A DNA stretch of 64,000 bases from Fuchsiella alkaliacetigena (GTDB lineage Bacteria; Bacillota; Halanaerobiia; Halobacteroidales; Acetohalobiaceae). The position numbers and the translations under genes were made by a program. The stretch is taken from contig NZ_JALKBZ010000008.1 in the NCBI RefSeq assembly GCF_023227765.1, positions 20,887 to 84,886 on the forward strand, given 5' to 3'. Of this stretch, positions 9,674 through 17,434 are shown one piece after another. How positions within the stretch are numbered: position 1 is the stretch's first letter; every line of letters begins with the position of its first letter. The notes below the pieces were generated by a model, which saw only the letters and a list, made by a program, of their open reading frames with translations, was not told where the DNA came from and searched no databases.

Positions 9674-9690
9674 TTGGCATGAAAATTGCA
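9674..9690 (+). promoter_or_regulatory. Sigma-54 (-24/-12) promoter of the FNT channel gene
   Basis: TTGGCATGAAAATTGCA matches the sigma-54 consensus TGGCAYG-N4-TTGCW with correct GG-to-GC spacing. It lies 44 bases upstream of the FNT start codon and downstream of a gene for a sigma-54 activator. The match is exact at the invariant GG and GC. Confidence 0.9.
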
Positions 9691-9733
9691 TTATATAATA
9701 AGTGAATCTAATCACAAAAAAGGAGGATATCAA

Positions 9734-10609
9734 ATGGAAAAGAACTTATTGTCACCAAGTGAAACAGTGGATGCTTTAATTGATGCTGGAGTTAGGAAGG
9801 TGCACTTGAGTAGCTTACAGATGGTATTATTGGGAATCATGGCTGGAGCCTTTGTTGCTTTTGGAGCTTATGCTTCGAATGTGGCCTCTCACGCCATGGT
9901 TGCTGATAATTATGGTTTACTTAAGTTTGTGCAAGGAGCGGTCTTTCCAGTGGGTTTGATAATAATCTTGGTAGTTGGAGCTGAGCTCTTTACTGGAAAT
10001 ACGTTATTATTTTTAAGTCTTTTGGATAAAAAGATTACTTTTGAGGAAATGATGAAAAACTGGACACTAGTCTACTTAGGGAACTTAATTGGTTCAATAG
10101 CCTTTGCTTGGTTAGTTTATAATGCTGGCTTATTCTCTACTTCGGAGGGATTGCTAGGAGGCTTCCATGTAGAGATAGCAGCTTCTAAAACTAATCTTCC
10201 CTTTAATGTTGGTTTTTTTAGGGGGATACTTTGCAACTTTGCAGTCTGTCTTGCTGTCTGGATGGGCACTGGAGCTAAGGACATGATGGGTAAGGTGCTT
10301 GCTGCTTGGTTTCCAATCATGGCCTTTGTTGTAGGTGGTTTTGAACACAGTATTGCTAATATGTACTATATACCGGCGGGAATACTGGCTAAAGGAGAGT
10401 ATGCTGGAGAGGCTGCTGTGACCTCTGCTCAGTTAGCTCAATTAGACTGGATGGGCTTTGTGAATAATTTAATTTCAACGACGGCTGGTAATATCATTGG
10501 TGGTGGAATATTAATTGGCAGTGTTTATTGGGTAGTTCATAAGAAAAACAGTAAGGTTAAAAGTCCAGAACTAAGTTATCAAGAGAGTGAAGTTATGTCT
10601 AAATCATAA
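9734..10609 (+). CDS. Formate/nitrite transporter (FNT) family channel
   Basis: The product of about 291 residues has six hydrophobic segments and FNT signatures: GAELFTGN, the FRGILCNFAVCLAVWM segment, and FEHSIANMYYIPAGI containing the central conserved His. FNT pentamers move formate, nitrite or hydrosulfide across the inner membrane. I favour formate because the adjacent regulator carries a hydrogenase-type sensor, but this is inference. ATG 9734 follows AGGAGGA; an upstream in-frame TTG at 9686 lies inside the -12 promoter element and cannot be the start. Expression should depend on sigma-54 and an activator. Confidence 0.92.
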   Translation: MEKNLLSPSETVDALIDAGVRKVHLSSLQMVLLGIMAGAFVAFGAYASNVASHAMVADNYGLLKFVQGAVFPVGLIIILVVGAELFTGNTLLFLSLLDKKITFEEMMKNWTLVYLGNLIGSIAFAWLVYNAGLFSTSEGLLGGFHVEIAASKTNLPFNVGFFRGILCNFAVCLAVWMGTGAKDMMGKVLAAWFPIMAFVVGGFEHSIANMYYIPAGILAKGEYAGEAAVTSAQLAQLDWMGFVNNLISTTAGNIIGGGILIGSVYWVVHKKNSKVKSPELSYQESEVMSKS

Positions 10610-10615
10610 GAATAT

Positions 10616-10652
10616 CTTAAAAGGCTCCTGCATTATGAAGGAGCCTTTTAAG
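10616..10652. terminator. Bidirectional intrinsic terminator between convergent genes
   Basis: A 14-bp perfect stem (CTTAAAAGGCTCCT and its complement) has a nine-base loop and A/T tracts on both sides. It lies between the FNT gene (+) and the cupin-like gene (-) and can serve both. Confidence 0.9.
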
Positions 10653-10661
10653 ATTGATAAG

Positions 10662-11204
10662 CTAAAAAATATCAAATTGATCTTCATGACCCCGGCGTAG
10701 TACTTCATATTCACCGCTTTCTAAATCTAGATCGTAGATATTAAAGTTATTTTTGATAGAGATTCCTTCTTCATGGCTGGCGAAGTTAATGGAAGCTGAG
10801 CCTTCAGGGCCCGTAATGATGCGGTGAAAAACCTGAGTAGGCCAGGTCAGCATACAGCCTCCCTCAAAGATCAGCTCTCCATCTTGCTTGATATAGTCAG
10901 GGCCCACCTCAAACTCCTCCAACTCTCCTGTTGATAGTGAATAAAGCTCTACAAATCTAACTCCTTGCATAACTACTAGGTTATCGGTCTGGTGAGGATG
11001 CATATACCAAGGGCGTTCTACTCCTTTTACGGGCCCTGGTGAGACAGCATTACTTTCGTGGAGCACCCGGTCAATGGAGTCTATGGAAGGAAAGTGCTCC
11101 ATTGGTATTAAATCGAAGGTGACTCCCGCCGTTTTTCTAAAGACAGGAATTTTTAAGATGCGGTAGTGTTCAGCTTGCTCGCGGATAATAATATCACTAT
11201 TCAT
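10662..11204 (-). CDS. Cupin-like (RmlC-fold) protein of unknown function
   Basis: The 180-residue acidic protein has spaced His and Glu motifs of a cupin barrel: YMHPHQTDNLVVMQG in the middle and FEGGCMLTWPTQVFHRI further on. It resembles small sugar-epimerase or dioxygenase-fold proteins. No substrate can be named. GAAAGGGGAAAT precedes the ATG. It is divergent from the tetR operon, separated by about 158 bases that contain the TetR-type operator, so it might share that control. Confidence 0.7.
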   Translation of the reverse strand: MNSDIIIREQAEHYRILKIPVFRKTAGVTFDLIPMEHFPSIDSIDRVLHESNAVSPGPVKGVERPWYMHPHQTDNLVVMQGVRFVELYSLSTGELEEFEVGPDYIKQDGELIFEGGCMLTWPTQVFHRIITGPEGSASINFASHEEGISIKNNFNIYDLDLESGEYEVLRRGHEDQFDIF

Positions 11205-11271
11205 TTGATTTCCCCTTTCCTATTAAATATTACTTCGCTAAAGGGTCTAAACTTCCTTTTAAAAATAGTAC

Positions 11272-11335
11272 TTGACAGAATAAAAAGTTTTTAGTAGAAT
11301 ATGACCAAGAAGTCATATGACTTCTTAGTCATATT
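11272..11335 (+). promoter_or_regulatory. Promoter with long palindromic operator upstream of tetR
   Basis: TTGACA (11272-11277), a 17-base spacer and TAGAAT (11295-11300) form a near-consensus promoter. A palindrome of 2 x 19 bases (11298-11335, one mismatched pair; core AAGAAGTCATATGACTTCTT) begins inside the -10 box and covers the transcription start. Position and symmetry are those of a TetR-family autoregulatory operator controlling the whole downstream operon. Confidence 0.88.
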
Positions 11336-11362
11336 AATATTTTTAAAGAAAGGAGAGAAGAT

Positions 11363-12013
11363 ATGCCTAGCGAGACATTTTTTAATTTACCGGAAGAAAA
11401 ACGAGAAAGAGTTTTGGATGCTGCTATTAAGGAATTTGCCCAACATCCTTATCATAAAAGCAGTATTAATCGGATTGTTGAAGAGGCGGATATTGCCAAA
11501 GGTAGTTTTTATCAATACTTTAGCGATAAGAAAGATCTATTTAAGTACATTGTTGAATTAATAACTGAGGAAAAGATGACTTATATTTCAAAAGCAGTAG
11601 CTGAAAAACAGAATCTTAATTTTTTTGAATTATTAAGAGAGCTCTATTTAGCCGGCTTTCGTTTTACTAAGGAGCATCCTCGCCTGCAATTAGTTGCCTT
11701 TAGGATTATCAATCTCGATAATCAGCTTAAAGAGGAAATACTAGATAAGAGTGAGCAAAAAAGCGATCAATTTTTTATTAAGCTTTTGGAAGAGGGGATT
11801 AAAAAAGAAGAGATTGATCCTAACATCGATATTGAATTTACAGCTTATTTAATAACTCAACTGAATATATCGGTTTTGGAGGATTATTTCTGGAAAAAGT
11901 TAGAGTTTGACAATGAGGAGGATCTTTTAGCAGAATTGAGCAAGGATAAGTTGATGCACCTTGTTGATAAAATTTTATACTTTATTAGGAATGGAATCGA
12001 AAAAAATAGTTAG
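11363..12013 (+). CDS. TetR/AcrR family transcriptional repressor
   Basis: The 216-residue product has an N-terminal TetR helix-turn-helix (RVLDAAIKEFAQHPYHKSSINRIVEEADIAKGSFYQYFSDKKDLF, about residues 12-56). It is followed by an all-helical ligand-binding domain similar in style to YfiR-like members. AAAGGAGAGAAG precedes the ATG. It heads an operon of ABC transporter, LolA-like and outer-membrane proteins, and its promoter overlaps a 38-bp palindrome. It probably represses this operon until a lipophilic or envelope-stress ligand binds; the ligand is unknown. Confidence 0.92.
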   Translation: MPSETFFNLPEEKRERVLDAAIKEFAQHPYHKSSINRIVEEADIAKGSFYQYFSDKKDLFKYIVELITEEKMTYISKAVAEKQNLNFFELLRELYLAGFRFTKEHPRLQLVAFRIINLDNQLKEEILDKSEQKSDQFFIKLLEEGIKKEEIDPNIDIEFTAYLITQLNISVLEDYFWKKLEFDNEEDLLAELSKDKLMHLVDKILYFIRNGIEKNS

Positions 12014-12063
12014 TGATTAATCGAAGTTTTTACGTTAACTTTAGCTTAATAGGAGGGGATAGT

Positions 12064-12753
12064 ATGCCACTTTTAAAGTTTGAAGCTGTGGAAAAGATTT
12101 ATCAACAAGGGGAGATTGCGGTACCGGCTCTTAGAGGAATTGATTTAATAGTTGAGAAGGGAGAGTTTACTACCGTTTTTGGCCCTTCTGGCTCCGGCAA
12201 GACCACCTTGCTGAATATAATTGGGGCCCTAGATAAGCCGACTAAGGGTCGGGTGGAAATTCTGGATCAGAGCATTAAAGAGATGGATAAAAATCAACTG
12301 GCTATGCTGCGCCGGAAGCATATTGGCTTTATATTTCAGAGTTATAATCTAATTCCCGTGTTGACTGCCTATGAGAATGTGGAATTTGCTTTGAGAATTG
12401 CTGAAGGTAGTCAGGGCCCGGAGACTAAAGAAAGAGTAACTAATATTTTAACAAAGGTTGGCTTAGGGGAAATGTTAGCTAGAAAGCCCAATCAGCTTTC
12501 CGGTGGTCAGAAACAAAGGGTAGCAATAGCTAGAGCTTTAGTCAAGGAGCCCGATTTAGTCTTAGCCGATGAGCCGACAGCTAACCTTGATTCTGAAACC
12601 AGTCAGGAAGTATTGGAGCTAATGCTGAAGATGAATCAGGAGTTAAAAACTACTTTTATTTTTTCCACTCATGACCCATTGGTAATGAAGTATGCCCATC
12701 GTTTATTGGAGATTCGGGACGGGATGATTTCTAAGGAAGAAAGGAGGGGCTAG
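12064..12753 (+). CDS. ABC transporter ATPase, MacB/LolD type
   Basis: The 229-residue nucleotide-binding subunit has Walker A GPSGSGKTT, signature LSGGQKQRVAIARAL, Walker B LVLADEPTANLD, and the MacB/LolD-type segment FIFQSYNLIPVLTAYENVEF. It energises the two FtsX-like permeases encoded next. ATG 12064 follows AGGAGGGGAT; in-frame upstream codons extend into the tetR-abc gap without family similarity. One base separates its stop from the first permease start. Confidence 0.94.
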   Translation: MPLLKFEAVEKIYQQGEIAVPALRGIDLIVEKGEFTTVFGPSGSGKTTLLNIIGALDKPTKGRVEILDQSIKEMDKNQLAMLRRKHIGFIFQSYNLIPVLTAYENVEFALRIAEGSQGPETKERVTNILTKVGLGEMLARKPNQLSGGQKQRVAIARALVKEPDLVLADEPTANLDSETSQEVLELMLKMNQELKTTFIFSTHDPLVMKYAHRLLEIRDGMISKEERRG

Positions 12754-12754
12754 C

Positions 12755-13999
12755 ATGTATCTGCTACGAATTGCATTTCGGAACTTATTTCGCCGTCGTA
12801 AAAGGACTTTGATTATTGCCAGCATATTATCCTTAGCGGTGATAACTTTTTTATTGTTGGATTCATTTATGATGGGAATGATGGACTTATCCTTCGGTAA
12901 TGTGATTGATTTTGAGACACCGCATATAGAGATAGCACGAGAAAACTTCTTTGCCGAAGCCGATGCTAAGCAAGAACTACCTTTGGCAGAAACCTTTAGC
13001 CCTAGCCAGGATATCTTGGCTGAACTAAAAGCTAGTCAAGGCTTTTCAGCTTTAACTCCTGTATTAGATTTTTCAGCTAATTTTATTGCTGGTCGAGAAG
13101 AATTCCCTGTCTTGGTTCGCTCTATAGAGCCGACTACTTTCGGTGAAGTCTTTAAAAATGAAGACTATTTAGTAGCAGGGGAGTTTGTTGAAGCAGGGGA
13201 TTCGGGGGTGGTAATCGGTTCTCAATTAGCAAAGTTTTTCAATTTAGAAGTAGGAGATTTTTATACTTTGCGTTTTCGGGATAAACAGGATTACTTCAGC
13301 ACTATTGAAGGTGAAGTAAAGGGGATTGTATCTACTCCTCATCCAGAGATGAACTTAGGAACGGTGCTTGTTGCCCGTGATTATGCTGTTAAGTATTTAG
13401 GAGTTAGTGAGGATCAAGTGAGTCAATTAATGTTAAGAATGGATAATAGAAATATAGCCCTTAGCCAAGCTGATAAACTGGGCGATAAATTAGCAGATTC
13501 AGCTTATGAAGTTCGCTCTTATCGCGATGCTTCAGAAATGTTAACTTCACTTGAGGCTTGGGGTTATTTAGAAACTTATTTTATCTTGGCTCTTATTTTG
13601 CTGGTAGGAGCTATTGGGATTATTAATGCTATTGTTTTATCTGCTTTAGAAAGAGTAAAGGAAATAGGAATGATGAAAGCTATGGGACTAAAAGAGAGTC
13701 AGATAGTGCAGGTATTTGTATTAGAAGCCGGAGGGCTAGGAGTAATTGGAGGATTAATTGGCTGTACAGTGGCAGCAATAGTTAATGCTTTATTTGCTAC
13801 TTTTGGTATTGACGTAGAGTCTTTTTGGGATGTAGCTGAGTTGGGACTACCTATGAGTGGTAGAATTTATGGCGTTTGGAATCCTTCTTCCTTTGTGATG
13901 ATTTTTCTATTTGTAATAGTAATTGCTGTAGTCGCTAGTATAATTCCTTCTTATTGGGCAGCTCGCAAAGATCCTGTTGAAGCAATTCATCACAGATAA
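12755..13999 (+). CDS. ABC transporter permease, FtsX/LolC-E type (first)
   Basis: The 414-residue permease has the MacB/LolCE architecture. One N-terminal membrane helix (after LFRRRKRTLIIASILSLAVITFLLLD) is followed by a large extracytoplasmic domain (about residues 45-265). Three C-terminal helices follow, with the coupling motif ALERVKEIGMMKAMGLKESQIVQVFVLEA. Such mechanotransmission transporters act on substrates in the periplasm, for example lipoproteins. It pairs with the next permease as a heterodimer, since the two sequences differ in their periplasmic domains. Confidence 0.9.
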   Translation: MYLLRIAFRNLFRRRKRTLIIASILSLAVITFLLLDSFMMGMMDLSFGNVIDFETPHIEIARENFFAEADAKQELPLAETFSPSQDILAELKASQGFSALTPVLDFSANFIAGREEFPVLVRSIEPTTFGEVFKNEDYLVAGEFVEAGDSGVVIGSQLAKFFNLEVGDFYTLRFRDKQDYFSTIEGEVKGIVSTPHPEMNLGTVLVARDYAVKYLGVSEDQVSQLMLRMDNRNIALSQADKLGDKLADSAYEVRSYRDASEMLTSLEAWGYLETYFILALILLVGAIGIINAIVLSALERVKEIGMMKAMGLKESQIVQVFVLEAGGLGVIGGLIGCTVAAIVNALFATFGIDVESFWDVAELGLPMSGRIYGVWNPSSFVMIFLFVIVIAVVASIIPSYWAARKDPVEAIHHR

Positions 14000-14023
14000 A
14001 AAGAGATATTGGAGGTGAAAAAG

Positions 14024-15283
14024 ATGTATTTATTAAAAATTGCTGCACGTAATTTAACTCGTAATAAGCTCCGTACTTTTATTTCTATTGTGGCTGTTAC
14101 TGCCGTAGTGATGATTGTTATTTTTGCTCGGGGATTGATGGTAGGTTTTACAGAATCAAGTTTTGGGATGTATATTGATAATAATTTTGGTCACGTCAGA
14201 ATAACAGACTCCGAATATCAATTAAGAGAGCCTTTGTTACCTTTAGATTATACTGTAGATGGCTTTGCTGGGGATGGAGTAGAAGAAATGCTGGCGGAGC
14301 TTAGAGAGCTTGATAAGGTAGAACACGTACTGCCTAGAATTCGCTTTGGAGCTATGGCCAGTATTGATGATAATTTATTAAGAATGATTGGAGTAGGAAT
14401 TGATCCTGCTGCTGAAAGTGATTATGGTTTCTTGGCGGAGGAGATTAAAAAAGGGAGAATGCCGCAGACAGAAAATGAAATTTTAGTAGGACAGGGCCTA
14501 TTAGCAGACTTAGGAGCAGAGCTTGAGGATAGAGTTACCTTGATGTTTGTTGATGCTTATCAGTCTTTACAAGGCCGTACTTTTCAGGTAGTAGGTATTA
14601 GAGATTCAGGAGTACCCCAATTAGATGATAACTTCTTTTATCTGCCTTTAGAAACAGCTCAGAATATATTGTGGTTTGAAGATGAAGTGACGGAAGTATT
14701 AGTTTTTGGTGCTGATGCTCGTAGGGCTGATGCTTTACAGACTGAAATTAATTTTTTATTGGCTGAAAGGAGCGCAGATCATTATTCGACGGTGCTTTGG
14801 AATAAGGCTGATCCGCTGGTAGAAACTTATGATGAGGTAGGAGATATTATGAACTTGGTTTATATACTTTTTATTCTAATGGGAACTGTGGTGATCATAA
14901 GTACTTTAACTATGATTATTCGGGAAAGGACTTCAGAAATAGGAATGATGGCAGCTTTAGGACTTAGAGGTAGAGATATTATGAAGATATTCATTTTGGA
15001 AGGAGCTTTTATGGGCTTAATAGGTAGTCTGTTAGGAGTAGTGGGGGGAGGTTTAATTACTTTCTATTATTCACGAGCAGGACTTCATGTAGAAGCCTTT
15101 GCAGAGGCTTTAGGAGAGATGGATGTTTTAATTGAACCAGTTTTTTATCTAGCCTTTAACTTTGAAAACTTAGTGGTCAGTTTTATAATGGGAGTTGTGA
15201 TTGTAACCTTAGCCTGCCTTTATCCAGCTTATCAGGCCGCAAAATTGGAACCGGCAGCTGCTTTGCACTATATTGATGAATAG
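14024..15283 (+). CDS. ABC transporter permease, FtsX/LolC-E type (second)
   Basis: The 419-residue product has the same topology as the preceding permease: N-terminal helix after ARNLTRNKLRTFISIVAVTAVVMIVIF, extracytoplasmic domain, and three C-terminal helices containing IIRERTSEIGMMAALGLRGRDIMKIFILEGAFMGLIGSL split by a loop. ATG 14024 sits seven bases after GGAGGTG; the in-frame TTG at 14009 overlaps that ribosome binding site. Two different permeases with one ATPase match the LolCDE layout. Confidence 0.9.
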   Translation: MYLLKIAARNLTRNKLRTFISIVAVTAVVMIVIFARGLMVGFTESSFGMYIDNNFGHVRITDSEYQLREPLLPLDYTVDGFAGDGVEEMLAELRELDKVEHVLPRIRFGAMASIDDNLLRMIGVGIDPAAESDYGFLAEEIKKGRMPQTENEILVGQGLLADLGAELEDRVTLMFVDAYQSLQGRTFQVVGIRDSGVPQLDDNFFYLPLETAQNILWFEDEVTEVLVFGADARRADALQTEINFLLAERSADHYSTVLWNKADPLVETYDEVGDIMNLVYILFILMGTVVIISTLTMIIRERTSEIGMMAALGLRGRDIMKIFILEGAFMGLIGSLLGVVGGGLITFYYSRAGLHVEAFAEALGEMDVLIEPVFYLAFNFENLVVSFIMGVVIVTLACLYPAYQAAKLEPAAALHYIDE

Positions 15284-15334
15284 ATCATTTAAGCTAAGTA
15301 TTTACAAAGAACTATATTTATGGGGGGAGTAATG

Positions 15335-16093
15335 ATGAAAAAAGTAGTCTTTACTTTATTAATCCTGAGTTTGTTTTTGGTGTCTGGAGGATATTCAAAC
15401 TGTGTGTTAGCAGCAGAGTTAACGGCTGAGGAGATAATGGAACGGGTGGATGAAAATGAGTACCTTGAATCTGCTCGCATGGAGGCAAAAATGATAATTG
15501 AAGATAGGGGTAGAGAAACTATTAAAGAGATGTATTCTTATACCAAAGGTGAAAACAGTTTAAGTGAGTTTACAAATCCTAGGGATAGAGGTACTAGATA
15601 TCTGAAATTAGGTGATGATTTGTGGATGTACTTCCCTGCTGCTGAGGATTTGGTTAGTATCTCCGGTCATATGATGCGGGAAGGAATGATGGGCAGTGAT
15701 TTTTCCTATGAGGATATAATGGAGTCTCAACGGTTGACAGAGCTTTATAACTTTGAATTGCAAGGAGAAGAAGTTATTAATGGCAGGGATACTTATGTTG
15801 TTTCTGCTGTAGCTCGTGAAGATAAAGATGCCTCTTATTATCAGCGTAAAATCTGGATCGATCAGGAGCGTTTTGTGATCTTAAAAGAAGAGTATTTTAG
15901 TACTGGGGGACGTTTGCTTAAGGTAATGGAAGTTAAAGAGGTTAAAGAGTTTCCTGGGCAGCGATGGTTTCCAGTTGAAGTTGTTATGAATAATAAATTA
16001 AAAGCAGAGAGCAAGACTACTTTACAGATTAAGGAGCTTGATTTCGATTACGATATTCCAGAGAGTAAAATTTCCTTGGAGACATTGGAGTAG
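15335..16093 (+). CDS. LolA-like outer-membrane lipoprotein-sorting protein (PF17131 type)
   Basis: The product of about 252 residues has a signal peptide ending near VLAAE. The mature part follows the PF17131 pattern: AEEIMERVDE, RGTRYLKLGDDLWMYFPA, SGHMMREGMMGSDFSYEDIM, then KIWIDQERFVILKEEYF. This is a LolA/LppX-like half-barrel that should carry a lipidic or lipoprotein cargo across the periplasm. Its presence implies an outer membrane. The start is ATG 15335 (or the adjacent ATG 15332) after GGGGGGAG. It lies between the ABC permeases and an outer-membrane barrel, fitting a trans-envelope route. Confidence 0.88.
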   Translation: MKKVVFTLLILSLFLVSGGYSNCVLAAELTAEEIMERVDENEYLESARMEAKMIIEDRGRETIKEMYSYTKGENSLSEFTNPRDRGTRYLKLGDDLWMYFPAAEDLVSISGHMMREGMMGSDFSYEDIMESQRLTELYNFELQGEEVINGRDTYVVSAVAREDKDASYYQRKIWIDQERFVILKEEYFSTGGRLLKVMEVKEVKEFPGQRWFPVEVVMNNKLKAESKTTLQIKELDFDYDIPESKISLETLE

Positions 16094-16116
16094 ACCACAA
16101 CTCGGAGGTGAAAAAA

Positions 16117-17286
16117 GTGAAGTTGAAAATCAAGATAGCATTATATTTACTCATATTATGTGTATTACTTACCACCAAAGCAGAAGCCATTGAAATAGGT
16201 GGGAAAATTGAAATGGATAGTGGATTACTTTATGATAATGATTTAAAGGCTGATTTTAGCGGTCGGGGGGAGTTTGAGCTTTATTTTCCACAGTCAGCTA
16301 CTGTAGAGCCTAGGTTAGTTTGGCAGTTGGATTTAGTAGGAGGTGCTTTGGAGACAGATTTGAGGTATATGTATCTTCGGCGGAGAAGAGAGAATGGTCA
16401 TTTTACAATGGGCCGGCAGCCTGTTTCCTGGTCTTATGGGGCTATGATTAATCTGCTGGATTATGGATTAGGGATAGAAGATTTAGGTGAAGAGACAATT
16501 ACTCCCGGAATTGATGGCTTGCGTTGGCATCGTTCTTTGGGTGGAGGTCGTAACTTGCAGTTGATTACTTCATTTCCTGGATTAGGCTCTGAATCGGAGG
16601 ACTTAGCTTCCAAACTGGATGAATTGGGCTATGGTTTGCGATTGAGACTGCCTGGAAGCGGCTATGATTTGAGTTTTAATCTAAGTTATCAGCCTATCAA
16701 GATAAATAAAGTTGACGAGAATGGAAATGATTCTGACTTTGAAGATGATAATTTAGTACGGGCCGGAATGACCTATAATAGAGATATTGGCGACTTAGGA
16801 AGCTACGGTTCAGTTGGATATTTTCATCAGCAAAATACACAAGAAGATGACTTTATGCTTCAACTGGGAATTGATTATAGTTGGATAGTCGGTGGTTATA
16901 ATGGCTATGGCGGTCGGCAGGTGCTTTTGCAAGCCGAATACTTTCGATTTTTGCAGCAAAACTTTAATGCTGGACAACTAGCTGCTTTACAGATTGGCGG
17001 CGGAGAAGCCGAGAGGAATACTACTGAGGTAGATGCTACAGAGGAATTTAATATATTTGGGGGTGGAGATTTATTAACTGTTAACCTTGTTACTAGTCTG
17101 GATTATTTTACTGACCTAGGAGTGGTAATGATGATGGAAACAGAGGAGCAGCAGGCAGTTTTAGTTCCTTATTATATCAGTGATTTAGGTGGCGGATTGG
17201 AACTGAGAGTGGATAGTAGAGTATATGGAAATCGTGAAGGTGACTTTAATTCTGGAATTGCTGCTGGCTTAACTTATTATTTTTAA
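16117..17286 (+). CDS. Predicted outer-membrane beta-barrel protein
   Basis: The 389-residue product has a signal peptide (MKLKIKIALYLLILCVLLTTKAEA). The mature part shows alternating hydrophobic and polar strands, Gly/Tyr-rich turns, and a C-terminal aromatic residue (GLTYYF), the classic last-strand signal of outer-membrane barrels. GTG 16117 follows CGGAGGTG with a six-base spacer. It is the last gene of the TetR-ABC-LolA-like operon and is probably the outer-membrane component or target. No specific family was recognised. Confidence 0.75.
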   Translation: MKLKIKIALYLLILCVLLTTKAEAIEIGGKIEMDSGLLYDNDLKADFSGRGEFELYFPQSATVEPRLVWQLDLVGGALETDLRYMYLRRRRENGHFTMGRQPVSWSYGAMINLLDYGLGIEDLGEETITPGIDGLRWHRSLGGGRNLQLITSFPGLGSESEDLASKLDELGYGLRLRLPGSGYDLSFNLSYQPIKINKVDENGNDSDFEDDNLVRAGMTYNRDIGDLGSYGSVGYFHQQNTQEDDFMLQLGIDYSWIVGGYNGYGGRQVLLQAEYFRFLQQNFNAGQLAALQIGGGEAERNTTEVDATEEFNIFGGGDLLTVNLVTSLDYFTDLGVVMMMETEEQQAVLVPYYISDLGGGLELRVDSRVYGNREGDFNSGIAAGLTYYF

Positions 17287-17334
17287 GATTGCTTTGAATA
17301 TAGTCTGCTTTTTGAAGATTAGCCCCTTTTAGAT

Positions 17335-17363
17335 TTGACATAAGCTAATTAATGTGGTATCCT
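17335..17363 (+). promoter_or_regulatory. Sigma-A type promoter of the sulfur amino acid gene
   Basis: TTGACA (17335-17340), 17-base spacer, then TATCCT (17358-17363). It lies about 70 bases before the TTG start of the transsulfuration gene. Confidence 0.7.
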
Positions 17364-17372
17364 ACCTTTAAA

Positions 17373-17389
17373 CCTACTAAATCTATAGG
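17373..17389 (+). promoter_or_regulatory. Candidate Rrf2/CymR-type operator
   Basis: CCTACTAAATCTATAGG is an imperfect dyad (CCTA ... TAGG) just downstream of the -10 box, followed by GATTAA. Its layout resembles cysteine-metabolism operators bound by Rrf2-family CymR regulators in Firmicutes. The match is from memory of the motif style, so this is tentative. Confidence 0.4.
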
Positions 17390-17434
17390 GATTAATGGAT
17401 TTGATCAGATATCAACAGGAGGTGTTAAAGAAAA

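Noticed and set aside
9686..9733. Upstream in-frame TTG start for the FNT channel
   Set aside because: It lies inside the -12 element of the sigma-54 promoter; ATG 9734 has a strong ribosome binding site.
11301..11561. Open frame starting in the tetR operator
   Set aside because: It is frame-shifted against the TetR gene over most of its length, and the TetR frame has the clear HTH family match.
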